The notes beneath the pieces were generated by a model, which saw nothing but the letters and a program-made list of their open reading frames with translations, was not told where the DNA came from and ran no database searches. From Ignavibacteriota bacterium (GTDB lineage: Bacteria; Bacteroidota; Ignavibacteria; UBA10030; SZUA-254), in NCBI GenBank assembly GCA_016191715.1, contig JACPVN010000299.1, positions 1 to 5,661 on the forward strand: DNA of 5,661 nt, read 5' to 3'. A program made the translations under genes and the position numbers. Below, piece by piece: positions 1-5,661 of the stretch (within the stretch, counting starts at the first letter, position 1; the number at the start of each line of letters is the position of its first letter).

Positions 1-77
1 TGAGGCAAAATCCGTTGGATTATTTCTTTAATGATTTGACGCCTCAGCAATACAACAAGCAAGTCGCTTCAAAGTAA
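1..77 (+). CDS. C-terminal end of an unidentified upstream protein (partial)
   Basis: The third forward frame is open from the left edge to a TAA at 75-77 and gives about 24 residues beginning RQNPLDYFFNDLTPQQ and ending QVASK. The other two forward frames stop at once or within ten codons. The peptide has a normal soluble-protein composition and is followed by an 80-base gap before the next gene, as expected for a gene tail. It is too short for me to assign a family, and no function is proposed. A chance open frame of this length is possible, so the call is tentative. Confidence 0.42.
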   Translation, partial: RQNPLDYFFNDLTPQQYNKQVASK

Positions 78-147
78 TTGATGGTTTAATGAAAGAGTGA
101 ACCTTTTTCGTTGATGAACAGTTTTGTAATTGAATTTAGAAAGTTGA

Positions 148-152
148 AAGGA
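148..152 (+). promoter_or_regulatory. Shine-Dalgarno site of the DUF2795-like gene
   Basis: AAGGA lies five bases before the ATG at 158, a standard spacing. It fixes the start of this small gene and is the only convincing Shine-Dalgarno site in the window: the three genes downstream have none that is well placed. Confidence 0.7.
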
Positions 153-157
153 AAACA

Positions 158-385
158 ATGATTTGGACAATGGAACTTGCATCCTATTTGGATGATGCAC
201 CATGGCCCGCAACAAAAGATGAACTAATGGATTATTCTATCCATACCGGCGCGCCGGTGGAAGTGATAGAAAATCTTCAGGAGTTGGAAGATTCGGAAGA
301 ACCGTACGAGAAGATGGAAGATATTTGGCCCGACTATCCGACAGACACAGATTATTTTTTCGGAGACGAAAGTGACGAATACTAA
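158..385 (+). CDS. Small acidic DUF2795-like protein
   Basis: This is a complete 75-residue protein with an ATG start and a well-spaced ribosome binding site. The central part (about residues 9-60) has the layout I know from the DUF2795 family: a short helix, a WPATKDEL turn, a helix ending in a G-A-P step (TGAPVEVIENLQEL), then an acidic stretch and a D-I-W-P-D-Y-P segment. The match to Bacteroidota/Chlorobiota members (start like MxWTxELASxLxDAPWPATKDEL, aromatic-acidic tail ending DEY) is close. About 23 of 75 residues are Asp or Glu, against two Lys and no Arg, so net charge is strongly negative. There is no signal peptide or membrane segment, so it should be cytoplasmic. The family's function is unknown to me. 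The gene appears to be a single transcription unit: a hairpin spans its stop codon and an intrinsic terminator follows 60 bases later. Confidence 0.9.
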   Translation: MIWTMELASYLDDAPWPATKDELMDYSIHTGAPVEVIENLQELEDSEEPYEKMEDIWPDYPTDTDYFFGDESDEY

Positions 386-395
386 ATTCGTCACT
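371..395 (+). promoter_or_regulatory. Perfect 10-bp hairpin spanning the DUF2795 stop codon
   Basis: AGTGACGAAT (371-380) and ATTCGTCACT (386-395) are exact reverse complements separated by ACTAA. In RNA this is a 10-bp stem with a five-base loop, and the loop contains the UAA stop codon (383-385). No T-run follows, so it is not a standard intrinsic terminator. It may be a 3' mRNA-stabilising structure, a translation-termination or recycling modulator, or a protein-binding palindrome. The left arm encodes the ESDEY tail of the protein. The inverted repeat is directly visible; the role is inference. Confidence 0.6.
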
Positions 396-445
396 GCCGT
401 AATTTGTTCTGTGTAACGGATAATACCATCAGAGAGTTCACTCCT

Positions 446-480
446 AACCCATCCTTTGTATCTCGGAGGATGGGTTTTTT
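446..480 (+). terminator. Rho-independent terminator after the DUF2795-like gene
   Basis: AACCCATCCT (446-455) pairs perfectly with AGGATGGGTT (467-476) across an 11-base loop, and the second arm runs into a tract of six T (475-480). The 10-bp stem with a GC-rich middle and a U-tract is a textbook + strand intrinsic terminator. No comparable T-run lies on the other side, so it acts on + strand transcripts only. It closes the transcription unit that starts before 158 and implies that the Omp85 gene downstream uses its own promoter or read-through. Confidence 0.88.
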
Positions 481-496
481 GTTTCATGATTTCAAC

Positions 497-2632
497 GTGT
501 TGACAGTTCAAAAAAATACTTCAGAGAAATCGTCGCGAGGATTGCTGGTTCGAGCCGCGCACTTTATTCTCTTTATGTTGACTTTGCTGAGTAATTATTT
601 ACCCGCTCAGGATGCTCAACCCGTTTCAATGTTTGAAATTACTGCTATAACATTTGAAGGAAACACTACGTTCGATGATGAACAGTTAGAGGAAGTAATT
701 CGCACGAAAGAAACTCCCGGCGCTGTTTCAAAATTTTTCTATTCGGTTTTCGGAGAAAAACTTGGTTCAAAACCTGAATATCTTGACGAAATATTTCTTG
801 AAGAAGATAAGGAACAATTAATTCTTTTCTACAAACATCATAGTTTCTTCAGCACGACCATCAATATTCAAACAACATTGGATACTGTAGATGAATCCTG
901 CTCACTCGTTTTCAACGTTAGCGAAGGAAATCGCTCCTTCATTGATAGTCTTGAATATTTGGGCATTGACAGTATTGCATCTGATTTGAAAGAACAGATT
1001 ACCTTTGAACCAATCATCACAAAGGGAATGGCGTACGAACCGCCGAAAGCTCAATCCGAAATTGCAAGAATATTGAATATACTTGCAGAGAACGGATACC
1101 CGCAGGCACGATTTGATAAAGAACGTTCCGGTGCGATACATCGTGCTTCGACAAACAATTTTCTCTTGACGATTTCAATCGTACCGGGAAAACGGTACGC
1201 CTTTGGCGATGTTACGGTTCATGTCGAACCGGCAAGGGAAGATATCGCTCCCGAACTTATTATCAGACAACTTGATTTTGAACAGGGAGAATTGTATAGC
1301 AAGCGGAAAACAATTTCAAGCGAACGTAGTTTGAACCGTCTTGATTTATTTGAATCTGTCCGTATTGACCATCCCCGTTTTTCCGATACATTACAGAGTA
1401 CTTTGATTCCCTCTGATATATTTGTTCGACCGCGAGACCGCCACGAAATTTCTCCGGAACTGAGCGTTTCTGATGAAAACAATACATTCAACCTTGGACT
1501 CGGACTTGGTTACACCAATAGAAATTTCTTGGGAGACGCGCGGTTGTTTTCTATTCGCGCACGTGTTCGCGCTCAATCGTTGCTCGAATGGAACCTCGGA
1601 GATGTGGTGTTAAAAGGAAATGGACTCAGCGATGAATCGGTTATTGGCGCTGTTGAATTGCAATTTCAAATACAGCAACCTTACTTTTTTTCAAAACGAC
1701 TTAACGGCTCATGGACTTCTTCCATCATTTCAGAAAAACAAATAGAATACAAACAATCAATTCTGAGGAACAAAATCGGTTTGAGTAATCAGTTTGCAAT
1801 CTACACATACGGACTTGCAGAATGGACGCTTGAACGAGTCAGCCCTGAATTTGAGGATTCAACAAAAATTCCTCTGATATTTACTCTTCAGGAAAATCAA
1901 AAACAGTTCAACTCGATTTTGACTCTCACGCTTCAGCGGGACAAAACAAACGATATCTTTTCTCCGACTGAAGGTTTCTTCAACAGCATCACTGTTGAAG
2001 AATCAGGAATACTTCCGAAGGTTTTACCCTCTATTAAAGGTGACTTACCGTTCACGCAATATTACAAACTGATTCTGTTCGGCAGATGGTACGATGATTT
2101 AACGACGAGCAAGTTCAACATACTTGCAATGAAAGGGCGCGCAGGATATCAGGATAAATACGGTGATAGTTATTCGAGCGGAGTGAACATACCGTTGAAC
2201 AGAAGATTCTTTGCAGGCGGGAGCGGAAGTGTTCGCGGTTGGCGGGCGAGAGACCTCGGTGCGATGCCTGATTCACTACTTCCGTTGGGCGGCAATTTTA
2301 TCTTCGAAGGAAATCTTGAACTACGTATAAACCATCTTCGCGGGTTCGGTAAAGCATTATGGTTTGACCTTGACAACGTTTGGGGTGTCTATTATTTGGA
2401 TTTCGGAAATGTGTGGAGCGACTTGAAAGATTTTACTCTAAAGGATTTAGCAGTTGCCGCAGGCATCGGCTTCAGATATGAAACGCTGTTCGGTCCGTTC
2501 CGGATTGATTACGGCTTCCGCATCTATGACCCGAAAGAACCGGCAGGTCATCAAACAATTTTTCAAAAACGTTTTTGGGGCGATGTCTTTTCCAATGGCG
2601 TCCTCCATTTCGGAATCGGTCATGCCTTCTAA
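497..2632 (+). CDS. Omp85-superfamily outer membrane assembly protein (BamA/TamA-like)
   Basis: This protein inserts or assembles beta-barrel proteins in the outer membrane. From the GTG at 497 it has 711 residues. A signal peptide is visible: basic n-region, hydrophobic core at about 20-31 (AAHFILFMLTLL) and likely cleavage after LPA near residue 37. Three POTRA-like repeats follow at about 46-144, 148-233 (with the typical GYPQARF) and 236-315. The rest is a C-terminal barrel. The barrel carries the family's VRGW loop-6 motif (579-582), LDFGNVW (634-640) and FGPFRIDYGF (665-674), and it ends in Phe, as outer-membrane barrels usually do. Three POTRA domains suit TamA/TamL better than five-POTRA BamA, but the paralogue cannot be settled here. 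The start is uncertain. The frame is open back to a TTG at 404, and an ATG at 470 lies inside the terminator stem, so I place the start after it. GTG 497, TTG 500 and TTG 542 are the options; none has a well-spaced ribosome binding site. Confidence 0.9.
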   Translation: MLTVQKNTSEKSSRGLLVRAAHFILFMLTLLSNYLPAQDAQPVSMFEITAITFEGNTTFDDEQLEEVIRTKETPGAVSKFFYSVFGEKLGSKPEYLDEIFLEEDKEQLILFYKHHSFFSTTINIQTTLDTVDESCSLVFNVSEGNRSFIDSLEYLGIDSIASDLKEQITFEPIITKGMAYEPPKAQSEIARILNILAENGYPQARFDKERSGAIHRASTNNFLLTISIVPGKRYAFGDVTVHVEPAREDIAPELIIRQLDFEQGELYSKRKTISSERSLNRLDLFESVRIDHPRFSDTLQSTLIPSDIFVRPRDRHEISPELSVSDENNTFNLGLGLGYTNRNFLGDARLFSIRARVRAQSLLEWNLGDVVLKGNGLSDESVIGAVELQFQIQQPYFFSKRLNGSWTSSIISEKQIEYKQSILRNKIGLSNQFAIYTYGLAEWTLERVSPEFEDSTKIPLIFTLQENQKQFNSILTLTLQRDKTNDIFSPTEGFFNSITVEESGILPKVLPSIKGDLPFTQYYKLILFGRWYDDLTTSKFNILAMKGRAGYQDKYGDSYSSGVNIPLNRRFFAGGSGSVRGWRARDLGAMPDSLLPLGGNFIFEGNLELRINHLRGFGKALWFDLDNVWGVYYLDFGNVWSDLKDFTLKDLAVAAGIGFRYETLFGPFRIDYGFRIYDPKEPAGHQTIFQKRFWGDVFSNGVLHFGIGHAF

Positions 2633-2640
2633 CTAAAAGA

Positions 2641-2733
2641 CAATTAACAATTTGTAATTAACTATTCACAATTCACAATTCACAATTCACTAATCACAAT
2701 TAACCAATCACCATTTAACCAATTAACCAAACC
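2641..2733 (+). repeat. Degenerate heptad tandem array forming the G-free leader of holB
   Basis: The whole Omp85-holB gap can be read as about 13 consecutive units of 7 (twice 8) bases: CAATTAA, CAATTTG, TAATTAA, CTATTCA, then three exact CAATTCA copies (2669-2689), CTAATCA, CAATTAA, CCAATCA, CCATTTAA, CCAATTAA and CCAAACC, ending directly at the ATG. From 2655 to 2735 there is no G at all on the + strand. A transcript of this stretch could form almost no GC or GU pairs and would be largely unstructured. There is no Shine-Dalgarno site and no terminator hairpin in the gap. I infer a role as an unstructured translation leader, or a neutral dispersed repeat. Confidence 0.75.
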
Positions 2734-3870
2734 ATGAGTTGGAATACAGTCATCGGGCAAGAGCGAGTAAAGAATCAAATCACAACTATTCTTGAACAGA
2801 ACCGTCTCGCGCACGCATATCTTTTCACAGGTCCTGACGGAGTTGGAAAAGATGCATCAGCGATTGAACTTGCCAAAATCGTCAACTGTGAAAAACAGAA
2901 ATCGGTTGCATGTGACAAATGTTCAAGTTGTCTTCAGGTGATTTCCCTTCAGCATCCGAACATTCATTTAATATTTTCTTTGCCGGCAGGAAAAGGTGAA
3001 ACGTCAGAAGATTCGCCCATTGAAAAACTATCCAATGATGACATTCATGCACTTCAGGAACAGATTGAACTAAAGAGCAAAAATTTGTATTACGACATAG
3101 TCGTGGCAAAAGCGAACAGCATCAAAGTGAACAGCATCAGAGAATTGCGAAGAAAATCTTCCATGTCAACACTGACGAATGGAAAGAAAGTTTTCATCAT
3201 TCTTGATGCAGAAAATCTGAGGGAAGAATCGGCGAATGCGATGTTGAAGACGTTGGAAGAACCGCAGGCGAACACGCTTATCATTCTCACATCATCGCAT
3301 AGCGACCAACTCAAACCGACGATTATCTCACGTTGTCAGTTAGTGAAGTTTGATTACATATCCGAAGAAGAAATTAAGTCAGCGTTAATCAAGAACAAAG
3401 AGATGAAGGAAGTCGAGGCAGAAAGCATTGCTCGCATGGCGAACGGGAGTTATGCCCGAGCGTTAGAATTGCTCGAGAGTGATTTCCTTGAAATGCGGAA
3501 ACTTGCTGTTGATGTTCTTCGCACGATGTTGTATCGTTCAAAAGAAGATTTATTCAAACTGATTGAACAAATTACGATGCAGTACGAGAGGCATGATGTG
3601 GAGCGATTGTTCGGTTTGATGCAATCATGGTTGCGCGATTCGATGTCGTTGCATAGCGGCAACGAACGTATCGTCAACGTGGATGATGAAGCGGCAATCA
3701 AAAAATTTTCAGCCGTTCACTCGAACGTCCAGTACGGAAATGTCTTCGAATCGCTCGAAAAGTCGGTTTCCCTTCTGAACAAAAATGTGTATATTCCGCT
3801 CGTTATGTTGAATCTGACGGCTGATTTACAACAGCATATTCTCAAACCAAATCTCAAACCCCGAAACTAA
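2734..3870 (+). CDS. holB: DNA polymerase III subunit delta' (clamp loader)
   Basis: This is a complete 378-residue AAA+ clamp-loader subunit, slightly longer than E. coli delta' (334). In order it shows WNTVIGQERVK (3-13), LAHAYLFTGPDGVGKD with the P-loop at 33-40, a zinc module made by Cys52, Cys60, Cys63 and Cys66, a Walker B-like ILDAEN (156-161), NAMLKTLEEP (168-177), and the SRC motif (199-201) that supplies the arginine finger to a neighbouring subunit. The C-terminal collar region is helical, and there is no long tau-like extension, which argues against dnaX. The P-loop ends in Asp rather than Thr/Ser, so ATP binding by this subunit is probably lost or weak, as known for E. coli delta'. 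Its place is in the cytoplasmic replisome, where the loader opens the sliding clamp. The start is the ATG directly after the heptad array, and no Shine-Dalgarno site is present. The stop lies 11 bases before metG, suggesting co-transcription. Confidence 0.92.
   Translation: MSWNTVIGQERVKNQITTILEQNRLAHAYLFTGPDGVGKDASAIELAKIVNCEKQKSVACDKCSSCLQVISLQHPNIHLIFSLPAGKGETSEDSPIEKLSNDDIHALQEQIELKSKNLYYDIVVAKANSIKVNSIRELRRKSSMSTLTNGKKVFIILDAENLREESANAMLKTLEEPQANTLIILTSSHSDQLKPTIISRCQLVKFDYISEEEIKSALIKNKEMKEVEAESIARMANGSYARALELLESDFLEMRKLAVDVLRTMLYRSKEDLFKLIEQITMQYERHDVERLFGLMQSWLRDSMSLHSGNERIVNVDDEAAIKKFSAVHSNVQYGNVFESLEKSVSLLNKNVYIPLVMLNLTADLQQHILKPNLKPRN
3841..3860 (+). repeat. Direct repeat CTCAAACC at the 3' end of holB
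   Basis: CTCAAACC occurs at 3841-3848 and again at 3853-3860, a 12-base step. It encodes the LKPNLKP tail that ends the protein. A third exact copy lies at 5643-5650 in metG. The tail looks like a low-complexity addition beyond the folded collar domain. Confidence 0.5.
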
Positions 3871-3881
3871 CAGAGTCATCA

Positions 3882-5661
3882 GTGGAAAAACAGTTCAAGC
3901 GAATTCTCATCACTGCGGCGTTGCCGTACGCAAACGGAAAAATTCATCTCGGTCATCTTGCCGGCGCATATTTGCCGGCAGATATTTATGCACGCTTCCA
4001 ACGCTCGAAGAAACGTGACGTACTTTTTATTTGCGGTTCTGATGAACATGGTGTTCCCATTACTATCTCCGCCGAAAATGAAAAGACAACTCCGCAAGCA
4101 GTGGTTGACCGTTACCACGCATTGAACAAAGAGGCGTTCGATAAGTTCGGGATGACGTTTGATAATTATTCCCGTACGTCATTGCCGTTGCATCATGAAA
4201 CGGCGAAAGAGTTTTTTGTGAAGATGCACGAGGCGGGAATTCTCAAAGAAAAAAAAGAGAAACAACTGTTTGATGAGAAGGCACAGATGTTTTTACCTGA
4301 CCGTTATGTTGAAGGAACATGTCCGAAATGCGGAAGCACGGAAGCGCGCGGCGACCAGTGTGAAAAATGCGGAACATTTCTCAGCCCTCTTGATTTAATC
4401 AATCCCAAAAGTAAAATCACAGGTGAGACTCCTACTGTTCGGGAAACGACGCATTGGTATTTTCCACTTGGCGCGTACCAGCATAAACTTGAACGGTTTG
4501 TTCGTGAAGCAAGCGAGAGGGACAGATGGAAAGATAACGTGCTTCAATATTGTCAGAGTTGGTTTAAGGAGGGTTTGCAGGATAGAGCAGTAACACGAGA
4601 TTTGAATTGGGGTGTGCAGGTTCCAATCACAGGATTTGAAAATAAAGTTCTCTACGTCTGGTTTGATGCGGTGCTTGGCTACATTTCGGGAACGAAAGAA
4701 TGGGCGAACTACGTCGGCAAGCCGGACAAATGGAAAGAGTATTGGCTTGATGATGCAACAAAATACATTGCATTTATCGGCAAGGACAACGTGGTGTTTC
4801 ATTGCATCGTCTTTCCGGCGATGCTGATGGCATGGAACGAGAACAGCAAGGATAAATACATTTTCCCTGAGAATGTTCCGGCTAACGAATTCTTAAATTT
4901 TCAGGGACAGAAGTTCTCCAAGAGCCGGGGCTGGGGAATTGATGTTGATGAGTTTCTTGCCGAGTTTCCCGCTGATTCACTCCGCTACACCCTGACGATG
5001 AACTTACCAGAATCCCGCGATGCTGATTTTTACTGGAAAGATTTTCAGGCGCGGCACAATAATGAACTTGCAGATATTCTTGGTAACTTTGTCAACAGAA
5101 CAGTGACGTTTGTTCAAACAAAATTCGGAGGTAAAGTTCCATCTGTACCAAATGCTAAATCGCTTTGGACGAAAGACGGTGAATCTTCTGATGAAGCATT
5201 AGCGAACCAACTAACTTCATGCAAGGAAAAAGCGGCAGAATATTTTGAACACTACAAATTCCGTGATGGTGTTTTAGAAGTGATGAACCTTGCACGCTAT
5301 TGCAACAAGTATTTCAATGATAACACTCCGTGGAAAACCATCAAGGAAAATCCTGAGCGGTGTGCGTTGACAATTAATCTTTGTTTGCAGATGGTTCGCA
5401 ACTTAGCAATTCTCGTTGAGCCGGTTATTCCCACAACATCAAACAAAATTTGGAAGATTCTCAATCTCGAAGGTTCGCCTTCGCAGGCAGGATGGAATGC
5501 TGTTTCATTGGATGGATTATCAGACAACCATCTTTTAGGCAAGCCGGAAATACTTTTTGCAAAAATTGAAGATGAAGTCATCGAGAAGCAAATCGCTAAA
5601 CTTCCATCCCCGACTCAGGAAATCAAACCGCAAACCTCGAACCTCAAACCGACAATTAGCA
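3882..5661 (+). CDS. metG: Methionyl-tRNA synthetase, 3' end beyond the window
   Basis: This class I aminoacyl-tRNA synthetase charges tRNA-Met with methionine in the cytoplasm. The visible part has 593 codons and no stop. It starts at GTG 3882 (MEKQFKRILITAALPYANG); no in-frame start lies closely upstream and no Shine-Dalgarno site is seen. The catalytic core shows HLGH (22-25, the HIGH motif), a GSDEHG segment, one zinc knuckle (Cys147, Cys150, Cys160, Cys163), YVWFDAVLGYIS, FIGKDNVVFH, and KFSKS (344-348, the KMSKS loop with Phe for Met). The helical anticodon-binding domain follows with NNELADILGNFVNR and a conserved NTPW. The single knuckle indicates the one-zinc bacterial type. After EDEVIEKQIAKL the sequence turns into a Pro/Lys/Thr-rich linker, where many members continue into a C-terminal Trbp111-like tRNA-binding domain. 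Whether that follows here cannot be seen. Spacing to holB is 11 bases, probably one operon. Confidence 0.96.
   Translation, partial: MEKQFKRILITAALPYANGKIHLGHLAGAYLPADIYARFQRSKKRDVLFICGSDEHGVPITISAENEKTTPQAVVDRYHALNKEAFDKFGMTFDNYSRTSLPLHHETAKEFFVKMHEAGILKEKKEKQLFDEKAQMFLPDRYVEGTCPKCGSTEARGDQCEKCGTFLSPLDLINPKSKITGETPTVRETTHWYFPLGAYQHKLERFVREASERDRWKDNVLQYCQSWFKEGLQDRAVTRDLNWGVQVPITGFENKVLYVWFDAVLGYISGTKEWANYVGKPDKWKEYWLDDATKYIAFIGKDNVVFHCIVFPAMLMAWNENSKDKYIFPENVPANEFLNFQGQKFSKSRGWGIDVDEFLAEFPADSLRYTLTMNLPESRDADFYWKDFQARHNNELADILGNFVNRTVTFVQTKFGGKVPSVPNAKSLWTKDGESSDEALANQLTSCKEKAAEYFEHYKFRDGVLEVMNLARYCNKYFNDNTPWKTIKENPERCALTINLCLQMVRNLAILVEPVIPTTSNKIWKILNLEGSPSQAGWNAVSLDGLSDNHLLGKPEILFAKIEDEVIEKQIAKLPSPTQEIKPQTSNLKPTIS
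5622..5650 (+). repeat. Short 7-nt periodic CAAACC-type repeat in the metG linker
   Basis: ATCAAACC at 5622-5629 is followed by CAAACCT, CGAACCT and CAAACC in a 7-base step (5631-5650), including an exact CTCAAACC at 5643-5650. It encodes the IKPQTSNLKP linker after the anticodon-binding domain of MetRS. It resembles the repeat at the holB 3' end and, in period and lack of G, the array before holB. Confidence 0.45.

Noticed and set aside
111..139. Possible promoter before the DUF2795-like gene (TTGATG with downstream TGTAAT or ATTTAG)
   Set aside because: The spacings are wrong or the -10 match is poor. A promoter is likely in 78-147, but I cannot point to it.
397..419. Possible second hairpin CCGT...ACGG between the stop-codon hairpin and the terminator
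   Set aside because: It has only four base pairs with a 15-base loop, which is too weak to support.
500..505. Consensus-like TTGACA just upstream of the Omp85 coding region, as a possible -35 box
   Set aside because: At 16-18 bases spacing there is no acceptable -10 hexamer (523-528 reads AGAGAA), and no TAnnTTTG box of Bacteroidota type lies at the right distance. The hexamer alone is not enough.
224..511. Minus-strand open frame of 95 codons across the DUF2795 gene and terminator
   Set aside because: It runs antisense through a recognisable gene and a terminator hairpin, and its product resembles no family I know. It is a shadow.
2641..2733. CRISPR-like array
   Set aside because: The units are 7-8 bases with no unique spacers of 25-45 bases, and no cas genes are near.
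4395..4802. Minus-strand open frame of 135 codons inside metG
   Set aside because: The + strand encodes unbroken, highly conserved MetRS sequence here, so the antisense frame is a by-product of codon use.
4911..4925. KFSKS instead of KMSKS in MetRS
   Set aside because: Phe or Ile in the second position is a common natural variant of this loop, and the catalytic lysines and serines are intact.

Overview
This window reads as ordinary chromosome from a diderm bacterium of the Bacteroidota/Chlorobiota (FCB) lineage, most likely Ignavibacteria-like. The evidence is a small acidic DUF2795-type protein in the form I know from that group, a Bacteroidota-style Omp85 barrel (conserved VRGW, LDFGNVW and FGPFRIDYGF segments), a methionyl-tRNA synthetase of matching style, and weak use of Shine-Dalgarno sites with G-poor leaders. 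This placement is inference from family resemblance. All supported genes are on the + strand and composition looks uniform. I see no mobile element, CRISPR array, tRNA or rRNA.

Layout. Bases 1-77 hold the last codons of an unidentified upstream gene. At 158-385 is a 75-residue, very acidic DUF2795-like protein with a good ribosome binding site. A perfect 10-bp inverted repeat (371-395) has that gene's stop codon in its loop, and a strong intrinsic terminator follows at 446-480. An Omp85-superfamily outer-membrane assembly protein (BamA/TamA type) then runs to 2632. Its open frame extends back through the terminator, so its true start is probably downstream of it (497 used here). Bases 2633-2733 are filled by a degenerate heptad-repeat array that ends exactly at the next start codon. 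Then come holB (clamp-loader delta' subunit, 2734-3870) and metG (methionyl-tRNA synthetase, GTG start at 3882, running off the right edge), 11 bases apart and probably one operon.

How the genes relate. The Omp85 protein belongs to envelope biogenesis, holB to replication and metG to translation. They are housekeeping genes without an obvious shared pathway, although holB and metG lie in the same neighbourhood in some other bacteria. I did not find a new multi-gene system. The points most worth a second look are non-coding: the 7-nt periodic, G-free leader before holB, the stop-codon hairpin, related CTCAAACC repeats at the 3' end of holB and in the metG linker, and the conflict between the terminator and the start of the Omp85 gene.
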